A stretch of 64,000 nt of DNA from an uncultured Pseudomonadota bacterium (GTDB lineage Bacteria > Pseudomonadota > Alphaproteobacteria > Rs-D84): assembly GCA_949298405.1 (NCBI GenBank), contig CASFWA010000004.1, positions 20,566-84,565 on the forward strand, written 5' to 3'. This document shows positions 54,979 through 63,999 of this stretch, in pieces (position 1 is the first letter of the stretch; every line of letters starts with the position of its first letter). The notes beneath the pieces are model-generated. The model saw only the letters and a program-made list of their open reading frames with translations. It did not search any database and was not told the DNA's origin. The translations under genes and the position numbers were made by a program.

Positions 54979-56385
54979 TTATTTTATCTTTATATATTCT
55001 CGTTTTATATATGGCCAAGCAGTTATAAGCGCTTCCCCCTTTCCTAGTTTTTCCATACAACTGGTTCTAAAATTATTTCTATGCTCTTTGGTTGCTTTTG
55101 CATGAAATAGCATATTTGCCAAAAAATTCGCTTTCAATAAAGAAGACAAACCTTTTTTTGTGCCGTCCCTAACAAGCACAATTAAATATATTTTTGTGTG
55201 TTGCCCGTGCATCATCAAATATTGCATATCTGCTTCTATGCTATTATCGTATTCAATAATATCTGTTAAATCATTTATTATACAAACCATTGGCGATTTA
55301 TCTGCTAATTTTTGTTCAGATAACCCTTCGCGAAATTCTGATTCCGCAACAAGCGCTTTTATTGCGCCTACTGCTGTATTCATATCGTCAACAGAATTCA
55401 TCAAAAATCTGCCATCTCTTTTATAAACTGGCAAAAAGCACCTATCTATTGGGTCTATAAACACCACTTGGCAAGCATCTTCATCGTATTTTGGCATAAT
55501 AGAATTAAATATATTATCCATAATCATATATTCTTCTTCTACTGTATCTCCTAAATTTATTAAAAGCGGTGATATATTTGCTAAATCTGCAACAATTGGT
55601 CTAATTTCTGATTTTTTTAATAATTCTGGCTCGCCTTTATTAAATTTATCTCGAACTGCTTTATAATCCCATTCTTTAATTTTCCACCCAAGTGCTATTG
55701 GCAAAACATTCTTTTTATCTTGAAATTCTGGTGTGTTATATATATTTCTTTTAAATTCTTCTATATATTTATATTCTCCGCTAGCATAAGCCGCTATATC
55801 TTCTTTTAAAAAGTTGATACAATTCCACCTAGCATTTTCTTCAATTTTACCACGATGAAAATAACGAACTAATTCTTCTTCTAAAACGCCCATTTCAACA
55901 GGAAATGTATGTAGGTTCTTTTGGAATTTTACACCGTTGACAACCAAGAATTTTGCTATTTTTAGATTCTCTTGATTTACATATATTCTACCATTTTTTC
56001 CTTTTTCAACCATAAACAATAAAGCATAGTACAGCGGAGAACGATATTTTTTATCCAACTGATTAACTTTTAGCCCATGTATTTTTATTAAATGTTCCAC
56101 TATATTATAATGACCTTCGGATGAAGCAAGATGCAACGCACCAACTCCCGTAGAAGTATCAACTAAACTCGGGTCCAAACCATAGTCGATTAACTCTTTT
56201 ACTATATCTAAATTTCCTGTAAAAATTGCATCATATAAAGAATCTCGCCCATATTCATCTAGTGCCAATATATCCAGACAATCCCTATTTGCGATAAAAT
56301 CTTTTACTTCTTGCAGATTGCCCTTTTTTATTATTTTTGAAAATTCGCCTGTACGCAGTCTTGGGTTAGTCTTTTCTTTTTTCAT
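54979..56385 (-). CDS. ankyrin protein fused to a degenerate FtsK-like ATPase domain
   Basis: Residues 40-155 of this 468-residue protein contain ankyrin repeats (GRDSLYDAIFTGNLDIVKEL, GALHLASSEGHYNIVEHLI), which bind proteins. Residues 258-455 align with the FtsK motor: RPIVADLANISPLLI matches the family segment PVVADLAKMPHLLV, VVFIDPIDRCFLPVY matches FIMIDPKMLELSVY, VDDMNTAVGAIKALVAE matches VTDMKDAANALRWCVNE, LLKANFLANMLF matches LIKANIPTRIAF, and EKLGKGEAL matches the G-x-G-D-M-L end. The Walker A GTTGSGKS is replaced by LGDTVEEE and the Walker B Asp-Glu by Asn-Asp, so ATP hydrolysis is unlikely. It starts 2 bases after the MBL gene. Confidence 0.8.
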   Translation of the reverse strand: MKKEKTNPRLRTGEFSKIIKKGNLQEVKDFIANRDCLDILALDEYGRDSLYDAIFTGNLDIVKELIDYGLDPSLVDTSTGVGALHLASSEGHYNIVEHLIKIHGLKVNQLDKKYRSPLYYALLFMVEKGKNGRIYVNQENLKIAKFLVVNGVKFQKNLHTFPVEMGVLEEELVRYFHRGKIEENARWNCINFLKEDIAAYASGEYKYIEEFKRNIYNTPEFQDKKNVLPIALGWKIKEWDYKAVRDKFNKGEPELLKKSEIRPIVADLANISPLLINLGDTVEEEYMIMDNIFNSIMPKYDEDACQVVFIDPIDRCFLPVYKRDGRFLMNSVDDMNTAVGAIKALVAESEFREGLSEQKLADKSPMVCIINDLTDIIEYDNSIEADMQYLMMHGQHTKIYLIVLVRDGTKKGLSSLLKANFLANMLFHAKATKEHRNNFRTSCMEKLGKGEALITAWPYIKREYIKIK

Positions 56386-56387
56386 CT

Positions 56388-57635
56388 TTATACCTCTGTC
56401 GGTTCATTATCATTTAAACTTAATATCGGTGCAGAAAAAACATCTGCATAACTATCTTTACATTCTGTATGAATGGGTATTATCTTGGCAGGAGAAATTT
56501 TCTTAACAAATTCTTGCAAATCAGAAACTTGTGCATGACCTGATGTGTGTACCTCTATTAAATGCTCTTTATATGGTTCCCAAATCTTCTTCCTTTCTAA
56601 ATAACCGTGCCACATAGAATAAATAAAATCGTAATCTTTAATCTGGTTCTTTAATAACGAATTTATCAATGTTCGATTATATTTTATAACATATTTTTCT
56701 GGGAACTCTGCAATTTCTTCAATCGTTATTTTTTTTGCGCTATGTGTCTTAAATATTCCTTTGGCAATCATTTTTTCTGCTATCTTTTGATTTCCACCGT
56801 AATAAATTTTTACACAATCAACCATTTCTACTGTTGGCACCATTTCTGACAATTCATGAAATATATCAAATAATGCCGCTGTATATGGGTCAATTACAAA
56901 AATCTTTCCAGTTGCTAAGCATGCTTTAATCACAGAAACCAACCTGTCTAAATTTTGAGAAGACAAACTTATAAATATTGCTTTTCCAGAATTACGCAAA
57001 ATTTGCACCAGATGTTTATACACAGCATCTTCGGTTGGGTATTTTTCTTTTGCCTCAGTACGAGATAAGCGTGTACCTTCCATAATCAGATAGTCTGGCT
57101 TCTTGACCTTGTCCGACAATTTCCATGACTTCCAACTTTGATTTGAATGAAACCTGATATCCCCCGTATACAATACTCTTTTCTTTCCGTCAGAAATTTC
57201 ATAAGCACACGCAGCTGGTGCATGGTCTACTGGATGTACAGTTATAGTTAAATCCCCTATTTTTATACTTTCGCCTGAATCAACATCACGAATATCCAAA
57301 TGCGATATATCAAAATTTCCTGGCAACAAAGGTTGTATTTTTATCAGTATTTCATGTAAAGTTTTCGACATGTATACAGGAATTTTGGGATTAATTAAAG
57401 GAAGCATTCCGTAATGGTCTGGATGATTATGCGTTATAAAAATAGCATTTACAGAAGGTTCTTCGTCTGCATATACACCCGAACAATTTACTTTATAATC
57501 AGTTAGACTTTTCCCTTCTTCTTCCATCGAAGATAAAGGCAAACCAAAATCGAATAAAACACGAGCTGCATCAGTCGCAATTTCTACACAGTTCCCACCG
57601 ATTTCATTTGTTCCACGATATATACAGATTTTCAT
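56388..57635 (-). CDS. metallo-beta-lactamase/beta-CASP hydrolase, RNase J-like
   Basis: The 415-residue protein has metal-binding motif THNHPDHYG at about residues 68-76 (H69, H71, D73, H74), a further His at PVDHAP (about 138) and Asp in YTGDIRFH (about 159). A beta-CASP insertion follows and the C-terminal HTSGHAQVSDLQEFVKKISP closes it. This is the pattern of ribonucleases and nucleases such as RNase J and CPSF73. RNase J is about 550 residues, so the C-terminal domain is lacking. It acts in the cytosol, probably on RNA or DNA ends. Confidence 0.88.
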   Translation of the reverse strand: MKICIYRGTNEIGGNCVEIATDAARVLFDFGLPLSSMEEEGKSLTDYKVNCSGVYADEEPSVNAIFITHNHPDHYGMLPLINPKIPVYMSKTLHEILIKIQPLLPGNFDISHLDIRDVDSGESIKIGDLTITVHPVDHAPAACAYEISDGKKRVLYTGDIRFHSNQSWKSWKLSDKVKKPDYLIMEGTRLSRTEAKEKYPTEDAVYKHLVQILRNSGKAIFISLSSQNLDRLVSVIKACLATGKIFVIDPYTAALFDIFHELSEMVPTVEMVDCVKIYYGGNQKIAEKMIAKGIFKTHSAKKITIEEIAEFPEKYVIKYNRTLINSLLKNQIKDYDFIYSMWHGYLERKKIWEPYKEHLIEVHTSGHAQVSDLQEFVKKISPAKIIPIHTECKDSYADVFSAPILSLNDNEPTEV

Positions 57636-57648
57636 TGCCGCACCTGAT

Positions 57649-57891
57649 TTACCTTAACCCAACCCATTTTGGACAAGACGAACGCGCAGGAACTCTGGCA
57701 TTGTTTTTTGCACCACATGCACCAAGATTTTGTCTTTTATCAAACCCTACACCTAGTACATGACTGCCGTTAGTTTCTATTATTCTACACCCATTCCAAA
57801 AACGGCATGTTGCACAACAATGAACTGTCGGTCCAAGATAACTTTCACACTCTACGGTGCCACCATTTGGTAATTTTACTTTGCGCCCCAT
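57649..57891 (-). CDS. Cys-rich mini-protein
   Basis: The 80-residue protein has eight Cys residues, with CESYLGPTVHCCATCRFWNGC near residues 15-35 and two later ones (GACGAKN, SSCPKW), a spacing consistent with two metal-binding knuckles. It has no signal peptide. Its start codon overlaps the end of the beta-repeat gene by 1 base and the MBL gene follows after 13 bases, so it is part of the operon. I do not know the family. Confidence 0.7.
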   Translation of the reverse strand: MGRKVKLPNGGTVECESYLGPTVHCCATCRFWNGCRIIETNGSHVLGVGFDKRQNLGACGAKNNARVPARSSCPKWVGLR

Positions 57892-58187
57892 TATTTTATC
57901 TCCTTGAAGAAAAAATTATAAACTGCTGCATATTCCCCTGGTCGTAATGTTTTGCTGCTTTCTATTTCAGAACGATTATTTAATCTTGCGACTTGCTTTC
58001 CTGCGGGGTTCATAATCGCCCCGCCCGCGGCAAAACCTATTATATGTCTGTTCACAGATTCAACCCTGTCGTCAACATATCTTCCGATAAGTCTTTCCCT
58101 GCCGTCATAAACATAGCCGCCAGAAACACGACCAACAGGCGCAAAGACATTACCCATATTATCAACAATTATCTTGTTTGTGCGCAT
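57891..58187 (-). CDS. small beta-repeat protein (flower-like)
   Basis: The 98-residue protein has short repeats of the form G-x-x-x-x-x-V-G-R-V/Y (FAPVGRVSGGYVYDGRERLI, then GRYVDD and a later NPAGKQVARLN), which suggests a small beta-flower fold. It starts 1 base after the nuclease gene. Function is unknown; similar proteins are often linked to larger effectors. There is no signal peptide. Confidence 0.65.
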   Translation of the reverse strand: MRTNKIIVDNMGNVFAPVGRVSGGYVYDGRERLIGRYVDDRVESVNRHIIGFAAGGAIMNPAGKQVARLNNRSEIESSKTLRPGEYAAVYNFFFKEIK

Positions 58188-58188
58188 A

Positions 58189-58905
58189 TTAATCCTCTTT
58201 AACTATTGTGTACTTTGCTTGCGTCACAACAAATGTTTGTATTCCCAATACTTTCATAAGTTTTCTTGTCTTTGGATGTTCTGATTCATATTGCTTATAT
58301 TGTGCACTATCTTTAAAAATTAATACCGCAGGAATTATATTTGCATCTAATGGTAGGAAGTCGAAACTCTTTTTAAAGTTATCCTTATTAAGTTGCTTCC
58401 AATATGTATATATTTCCAAAACGCAGCGCAATAAAGTTTCAGAATTATCACGTCTTTTTAACTCTAACAAATACACATTGTTTTCATTTTTATTGAATGC
58501 AACCAGGTCTATCTTACCTACGCCAGTATCTTTGTTCGTCTTTTTTAAAGGCACCTGATAATCAAAAACTTCACCAAGTTCTTTATAAACCTTTTCTTTA
58601 TGTATTTCTTTTGCGATTCTTTCTTCTTCACGATTGGTTGCCGGCGTATTTTCATCTAGTTCTGGATGAAATACTTTATAATTCTCCCTGTTTACTTGCT
58701 TTATATGATTACCAGTTAATATATCCATATTATTTAATAACCAATCTGATATAATTTCTGAATAGTATTCTGAATTGCTTCTATCCATGGATTTACCAGA
58801 CCAATTGATAAAACCCTTTTTATACAAAGAAGAAAATCCCTTACCTTCTTTTTTCATTGTCTCTAAAATGTTTAGGGTTTCCTGACGAGTATATTTTTTC
58901 GGCAT
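58189..58905 (-). CDS. PD-(D/E)XK superfamily nuclease
   Basis: The 238-residue protein has the catalytic pattern of the PD-(D/E)XK nucleases: GKIDLVAFN near residue 130 with D133, then VYLLELKRRD near residue 144 with E148 and K150, following an upstream Glu-rich helix (NREEERIAKEIHKE). A Tyr-rich N-terminal region (residues 1-60) is of unknown type. It is the first gene of the operon with a GGAG 7 bases before its ATG. The catalytic residues are intact, so it is probably an active DNA or RNA endonuclease. Confidence 0.78.
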   Translation of the reverse strand: MPKKYTRQETLNILETMKKEGKGFSSLYKKGFINWSGKSMDRSNSEYYSEIISDWLLNNMDILTGNHIKQVNRENYKVFHPELDENTPATNREEERIAKEIHKEKVYKELGEVFDYQVPLKKTNKDTGVGKIDLVAFNKNENNVYLLELKRRDNSETLLRCVLEIYTYWKQLNKDNFKKSFDFLPLDANIIPAVLIFKDSAQYKQYESEHPKTRKLMKVLGIQTFVVTQAKYTIVKED

Positions 58906-59200
58906 AAAAATCTCCTTTTAAATAGCGCAGGGGCTTAACGTACCCTTTATGATTGATGACGAGGCAATACGGCAATCAGCTTGGGCTGTATGCACCCCAA
59001 TGCAGATAAAGCTGCACCACTTATACAAATTTAAGTAGTTATAGATGGTTGTCACCCTTCTTCATATAACCACAATAGATATATACCAAATACCTAAAAA
59101 AAAGTAAATCATATTTAAGAAAAGTTACCTTTCTTGTATTGGTTATATATCTACTTAATTTATAATATACCTATACCCCAAATTTGGACGTATAACCGTT
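58906..59200 (-). promoter_or_regulatory. long structured leader of the nuclease operon
   Basis: The 509 bases from 58906 to 59414 contain no supported gene. On the minus strand a region at about 58930-59060 has several potential stems, including GCAG/CTGC (a 6-base loop) and GATTG/CAATC near 58957-58982, and a GGGGTGCATACAGCCC segment. Upstream lies an AT-rich tract with candidate -10 elements and the octamer CGTCCAAA. The rest, 59201-59414, is AT-rich DNA in which I see nothing. No known riboswitch was recognised. Confidence 0.4.
59076..59153. repeat. inverted repeat in the leader/promoter region
   Basis: TAGATATATACCAA (59076-59089) is the reverse complement, with one extra base, of TTGGTTATATATCTA (59139-59153). 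The arms flank about 49 bases that contain a second smaller inverted repeat (AAGAAA/TTTCTT). It could be an operator or a transcript hairpin. Confidence 0.5.
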
Positions 59201-59414
59201 TCTAACAATATTTGTAAAAAAATTTGGAATATAATTTATCTAAATTTATGCTATTATACAATAAAACTTAATAGGGAAAGTCACATCAATTAAGGCTTTT
59301 CTAGATAAATTATATTTTACGCAAAAATCAAATTTGAAACTAAGTTCTGGAACCCGTAAATCTAATATTTTTCTAAATAATGATAACATCAACCCTATAT
59401 ATAGAACAAATATA

Positions 59415-59747
59415 TTAAGGCGAAATGAAATAATGAACCTTTTTAAAAATTATTATCAAATTGAATATAAAACTAAACAAATATAAAAAAGCGACCAAGA
59501 ATGACAACTTGCCGATTTCTTTAATATCTATACCAGAATGCAACCCTGCAGAAATTAAGTTTGTTCTGTCTTTTAATTTTTCTGGCGCAATTACCATCAA
59601 CATAGTCCCAACGACCGAAAAAAATACTGACAAGAAAATAGACCACCAATGCTTCCTGCAATAAACACCTAATTGTTTAAGCGTTTCCCAAAAGTGCTCG
59701 GCTTTGTCTTTTGATAAATTGTTACCACTTATTACAGAATCTGGCAT
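59415..59747 (-). pseudogene. N-terminal fragment of a second ABC exporter subunit
   Basis: The 110 residues match the N-terminal part of an ABC exporter permease-ATPase: an acidic lead-in, then a transmembrane segment (SIFLSVFFSVVGTMLMVIAP) and PEKLKDRTNLISAGLHSG, as in the second subunit of heterodimeric exporters. The frame then ends at FISP, before the remaining membrane spans and the ATPase. It starts 5 bases after the first subunit, as in the usual tandem gene pair, so it is the remains of the partner gene, cut off by a deletion. Confidence 0.75.
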
Positions 59748-59752
59748 TTTAT

Positions 59753-61502
59753 TTATTTCCCTTTTCCAAGTTGAGATTTTGCTATATCAATATAAATCGG
59801 ACACGTTTTCATTAACTCGTCATGCTTTCCCTGCGCAACAATTTTCCCCTTATCCATTACCAGTATTTTATCAGCATTTATTATCGTGCCCACACGTTGT
59901 GCAACAATCAAAAACGTTGAACCGTTAATGTTTTTCTTTAACGCCTTTCGTAATGCTAAATCTGTTTTATTATCCAACGCAGAAAAAGAATCATCAAAAA
60001 TATATATCTCTGGTTCACGGCATATTGAACGTGCAATAGACAACCTTTGTTTTTGCCCACCTGAAAGGTTTGACCCGCGCTGAGCAATATCTGCATTATA
60101 CTGTTTATTCATTCTTTCTACGAATTTTTGCGCCTGCGCTATTTTTATAGCACGTTTTATTTTGTACTTTGTCGGTTTAGCTTTACCGTTTTCACCATAC
60201 GCAACGTTTGAAATGACCGTTCCACGAAATATAACCGATTTTTGAGAAACGTACCCTAACTTATTCCTTAATTTCTTCTGATTGTAATCTTTTACGTTTA
60301 TACCGTCTATAAGCACCTCTCCCGTTCGCACATCATAAAATCGTGGAATTAAGGTTATCAACGTGCTTTTACCACTACCCGTTGCACCTATAATCGCAAC
60401 AGTTTCGCCGGTATTCGCAGTAAAACTAATATTATGTAAAATATCAGACACTGCATCCGGATATCTAAAGCATACATTTTTAAACTCTATACAACCTTTC
60501 TTACGTTTACCGACCACATTAACATCACCGTCAACGATATCTATTGGTGATTCTAAAACCTCGTTTATACGTTTTGCGGAAACGGTTGCGCGTGAAAAGA
60601 ACAATAAAATCATCGTCAGTATCATAAACGAAGCAATACCCTGAGTAGCATAAGAAGAAAATACTCTCATATCAGAAAATAAATTTAATCTGACCGCATC
60701 AGATGCACCATTTATTATATAAGTTCCTACCCAATAAATAGAAAGTACCAAACCCATAAGCAAAAACTGCATTCCCGGTTCTGCGACAGACATTAACCTA
60801 TGTGTAAAAAGGCTGGTTTTTGTTAATTCATCGTTTACCCTGCCAAACTTTTTTTCTTGATATTTCTCTGCGTTATAAGCATGAACAACTTTTATACCAT
60901 TTAATTTTTCACTTGTAACTCTATTTAAACTATCTGGAAGTTTCTGTATTATAGTAAATTTTGGTATTGTCAAAGCATATATTGTACCAATCATTCCCAA
61001 CAAAAGAACAACGAAGATTCCCGTTGCTGCGGTCTATTCCCAGCTTTTTCCATACATTTTTATAACGGTCCAGATTGCCATAATAGGTGCCCTTATGCCT
61101 ATTTTCAGTGCCATCATAAAAACATTTGAATCTGATTTATATCGTTGGTAGAACGCGTTATCAAACTGGACGTAGAAAATTTATTCATCTCCTGCATGGA
61201 AAATCTTAAAGTCTTTTAAAAACCTTTTCCCTTAATCGCACGGCCAACCCAGAAGAAGTTTTCGCAACAAAAAAACCAGTAATAAACGTTATAGCAAATA
61301 TAGCAACTGTAAATAGCATCATCATAGAACCCGCACGCAAAATATCGCGCATTGCGTTTGCCTTGGTTTGAACCAATCGGGTTATTAAAGCCATATAATC
61401 AGGCAACGTAAGGCTTAACCATACTTGAACTACAACCAATACTAAGCAAATAAAGATAAGCAACATTTCTTTAACGGTTAAATGTCGCAATAACTTAAAC
61501 AT
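59753..61502 (-). pseudogene. ABC exporter permease-ATPase, broken by frameshifts and a stop
   Basis: The first piece (61502-61206) is the N-terminal transmembrane part (MFKLLRHLTVKEMLLIFICL), the last (61003-59753) the remaining membrane region and full ATPase: Walker A IIGATGSGKSTLITLIP, signature NLSGGQKQRLSIARS and Walker B EIYIFDDSFSAL. The 202 bases between encode the missing membrane segment in changing frames (MNKFSTSSLITRSTNDI, then MALKIGIRAPIMAIWTVIK), with a frameshift after KRL, another within a T run, and an in-frame TAG after GKSWE. At least three lesions exclude simple sequencing error. The type is a homodimeric or heterodimeric multidrug exporter. Confidence 0.88.
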
Positions 61503-61694
61503 ACATTCTCCTTACAGCCTCCAACAATATTGAACAGTAACACTTTTATAAAGACATGAACAAGGGAAATATTTTATAAAACGCCCAAAAAATCGTTATA
61601 GTGGCGCTGCAAGAAACCTTTTACCTTTGGCTTATGAAAGACCTATACCCAACACACGAACGAAAGGGTTAAAAACAGGGAATTTGTTTCACCT

Positions 61695-63084
61695 CTATAG
61701 AATCACCTCACTATCTATCTGCAATCCTTTTATAAACGCTTCATCGTGTGAAACAATTAAAATTGCACCACTATACTGATTCAAAGCATCTTCTAAAATC
61801 AGTGTGCTTTTTATATCCAAGTTATTGGTCGGCTCGTCAAGTATCAGTAAATCAGGTTGTTTTTCAGTACCCAGCACAGCCGCCAAAGTCGCTTTTAATA
61901 ATTCACCACCTGATAAAACACTAACTTTCTTTTTTGACGCATCACCACGAAACCCGAAACTTGCCGCAATTGCATGTGCGTTATGTTGCAAAATTCCAGC
62001 ATACTCTGCGATATTTTCAACAACGCTTTTGTCCAGATTCAGTAAAGATAAATCTTGATTCAAATACGCAATATTCCCTGATGTTTTTATATTGCCAGAC
62101 GACGGCCACAAAACACCACTTATCAGTTTCAATAAAGTTGTTTTTCCTGCCCCATTATTGCCACACAATCTGACCCGTTCCCCCGTTCGCATCGTAAAAT
62201 TAAAATCTGATAAAACGCTTTTTTCGCCATAAGAAAAGTAAACATTTTCAAGTCTCACAATTTCTTTGTCATAAACTTTGATATTTGACAGTGGAATTTT
62301 TATTGTGTCATTGCGTAATTCCGCTGATAATTCAGCGGAATATTCTAGTTGTTTACTCAACTTTGCCTGTATTAATTTTCTGCGTTTTGCTTCGGTTTCT
62401 TGACTTTTGCCCTTCAGAGCATTTACCGCAATTTTTGACCCAGCAGATTTATTTGCTTTGTCTTTTTGTTGTTTAGATTCATGATGTTGGCGCGTATTTT
62501 GAGCTTTTGTAATTGTTGCGTTTAATCGGGCGATTTCTTTCTGTGCATCTGTATATTTTGATTCTATGCTGGCTTGTATTTGTCTTTTTTGATCGACATA
62601 AAAATCATAATTACCGCCGAACACAGATAACTTGCCGTTATGCAATTCCAACAGCATATCCATTTGATTCAATAATTCCCTGTCATGCGACACTATAACC
62701 GCGCCACCATGATAAGAAAACAGTTTTTTGAAAAAAATCTTGGCGGGCAGTTGTGTCCAAATTGTTTGTAGGTTCATCCAGCAATAAGATATCAGCATCA
62801 GAATTAAACGCACGTGCAAGTGCTTGCCGTTGACTTTGCCCACCACTTTTTGCAGAATCCGCATTAATTTGATTTAATAAATTACAAGTGGCATTACGTA
62901 CCACACGCCCAGAATCAGCAACTAAATCGCCAGAAATTATTTTTAACAGTGTTGTTTTCCCTGCCCCATTATCACCGATAATGGCGACTTTTTTATCTGC
63001 ACTGAACGAATATGATAAATCTGTGAATAAATCGTCCATACAAGAATATGCAAAACAGATGTTTAATAAAGAAATAGATTTCAT
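61695..63084 (-). pseudogene. ABC-F ATPase with a frameshift in a T run
   Basis: The N-terminal ATPase is read from 63084 (Walker A IIGDNGAGKTTLLKIISGD, signature SGGQSQRQALARAF, Walker B ADILLLDEPTNNLD) and the rest, from about 62745 down, in another frame (GGAVIVSHDRELLNQMD, linker, second Walker A LCGNNGAGKTTLLKLISG, SGGELLKATLAAVLG and LLILDEPTNNLD). The frames join in a run of seven T residues where six would restore continuity, at the ARQDFF segment. ABC-F proteins protect or remodel ribosomes. The first domain also looks shortened between the Walker A and signature regions. A single indel could be an assembly error. Confidence 0.8.
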
Positions 63085-63227
63085 AAGATTGCCTTTTATG
63101 TAAACTTTAATTGCCCCGAATAATTCGGGCAGCTTGATAGAAAAAATAAGTTTACATACGACTCATCGGCTAACCTTTGTTATATATTATACTTTTCTAT
63201 TCTATCAACAAATATCCTAGTGTCAAA

Positions 63228-63540
63228 TTATAAAAACATACGCCTAGCATCATATGCAAGCCTACTCCCAACACTAGACAATTTATCCCCAGCAGAAATT
63301 TCTGCATTTGGAAAGAATTTTGTTGCTATCTCAGCCACTATTGGAATCTCAGTCGAACCACCCGTCAAAATTACTAAACCTGTTTTTCCTCAATCTATAT
63401 ATGCCTTATGAATACGAACTGGTGCACGTCCTGCATCATTGAACAACATATCCGCGCAAGTTAGTAAGTTTTCTGTGCCACGTTCATCCAGTATTTGTCT
63501 TGATTCCACAGATGTGCGTACACTAAATGCAATCCTTGTT
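63228..63540 (-). pseudogene. Hsp70-family remnant
   Basis: On the minus strand the C-terminal part of an Hsp70-like nucleotide-binding domain can be read: VILTGGSTEIPIVAEIA and FFPNAEISAGDKLSSVG followed by SRLAYDARR. Upstream in the same frame, RIAFSVRTSVESRQILDERG and later DMLFNDAGRAPVRIH precede an in-frame TGA at 63390-63392, and further upstream the frame is lost. No start is found. The DKxSSVGxxLAYDA part is characteristic of DnaK/YegD-type proteins. The gene is dead. Confidence 0.75.
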
Positions 63541-63627
63541 GGCAAGTTCGTCCATATTGCCCACCTTTTGTATTCTTGTGAGCAAGACTAATCTACACAC
63601 GCGACAATTTAGGTCGCATTAAGCAAT

Positions 63628-63999
63628 CTATTTATTTAAAGCACCTTGCACAACCGACAATAATTTAACCATTGCCAAAGTATCCTGACCGCAATAATCG
63701 TGCAAGTTTTGCATCATTGCTGCCGTCTGTTCTGGCGTTTGTTTACCTTGCATAAAGGCCATAAATTGTTCACTGGCCTCGGTCCCGTTATGTATTCCCA
63801 TATTTTCATATGACATTTCTGGAACAAATGCTGGTAAAGTCTGTTTAATTGACGCACTGCCGTTTTGACATGGACGGTACAGCCCACGATATCGGAAAGG
63901 TATCAGCAAATCCAACATACGTTCATTTATCGCATTTAATCGCGCTGCATATTCTGGAAAATCACGCGCCATTTCTGTATTGCGCCCTTGTTCAAAACT
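63628..63999 (-). CDS. DUF2779-like protein, 5' end outside window
   Basis: Only the last 123 residues are seen. SFEQGRNTEMARDFPEYAAR, then MLDLLIPFRYRGLY, GSASIKQTLPAFVPEMSY and HDYCGQDTLAMVKLL match the order of conserved segments in DUF2779, which resembles the RNase H-like 3'-5' exonuclease fold and has a YCGxDTxAMV tail. No start codon is required inside the window, since the frame is open to its edge. An ATG at 63972 exists but cuts the conserved SFE part off, so the gene continues upstream. Confidence 0.75.
   Translation of the reverse strand, partial: SFEQGRNTEMARDFPEYAARLNAINERMLDLLIPFRYRGLYRPCQNGSASIKQTLPAFVPEMSYENMGIHNGTEASEQFMAFMQGKQTPEQTAAMMQNLHDYCGQDTLAMVKLLSVVQGALNK

Noticed and set aside
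53338..58905. Prophage, from the integrase-like domain and nuclease
   Set aside because: No capsid, terminase, tail or replication genes, and the integrase-like protein has no catalytic domain.
58921..59040. Hammerhead-like or TPP-riboswitch-like sequence on the plus strand
   Set aside because: Only short fragments match (GATGACGAGG, ACCCTTT); the required core elements are missing and no plus-strand gene follows.
63228..63540. Possible TGA-to-Trp recoding, suggested by the in-frame TGA in the Hsp70 remnant
   Set aside because: prfB is present with its TGA-dependent frameshift site, and the remnant has no start and loses its frame further upstream, so it is a pseudogene.
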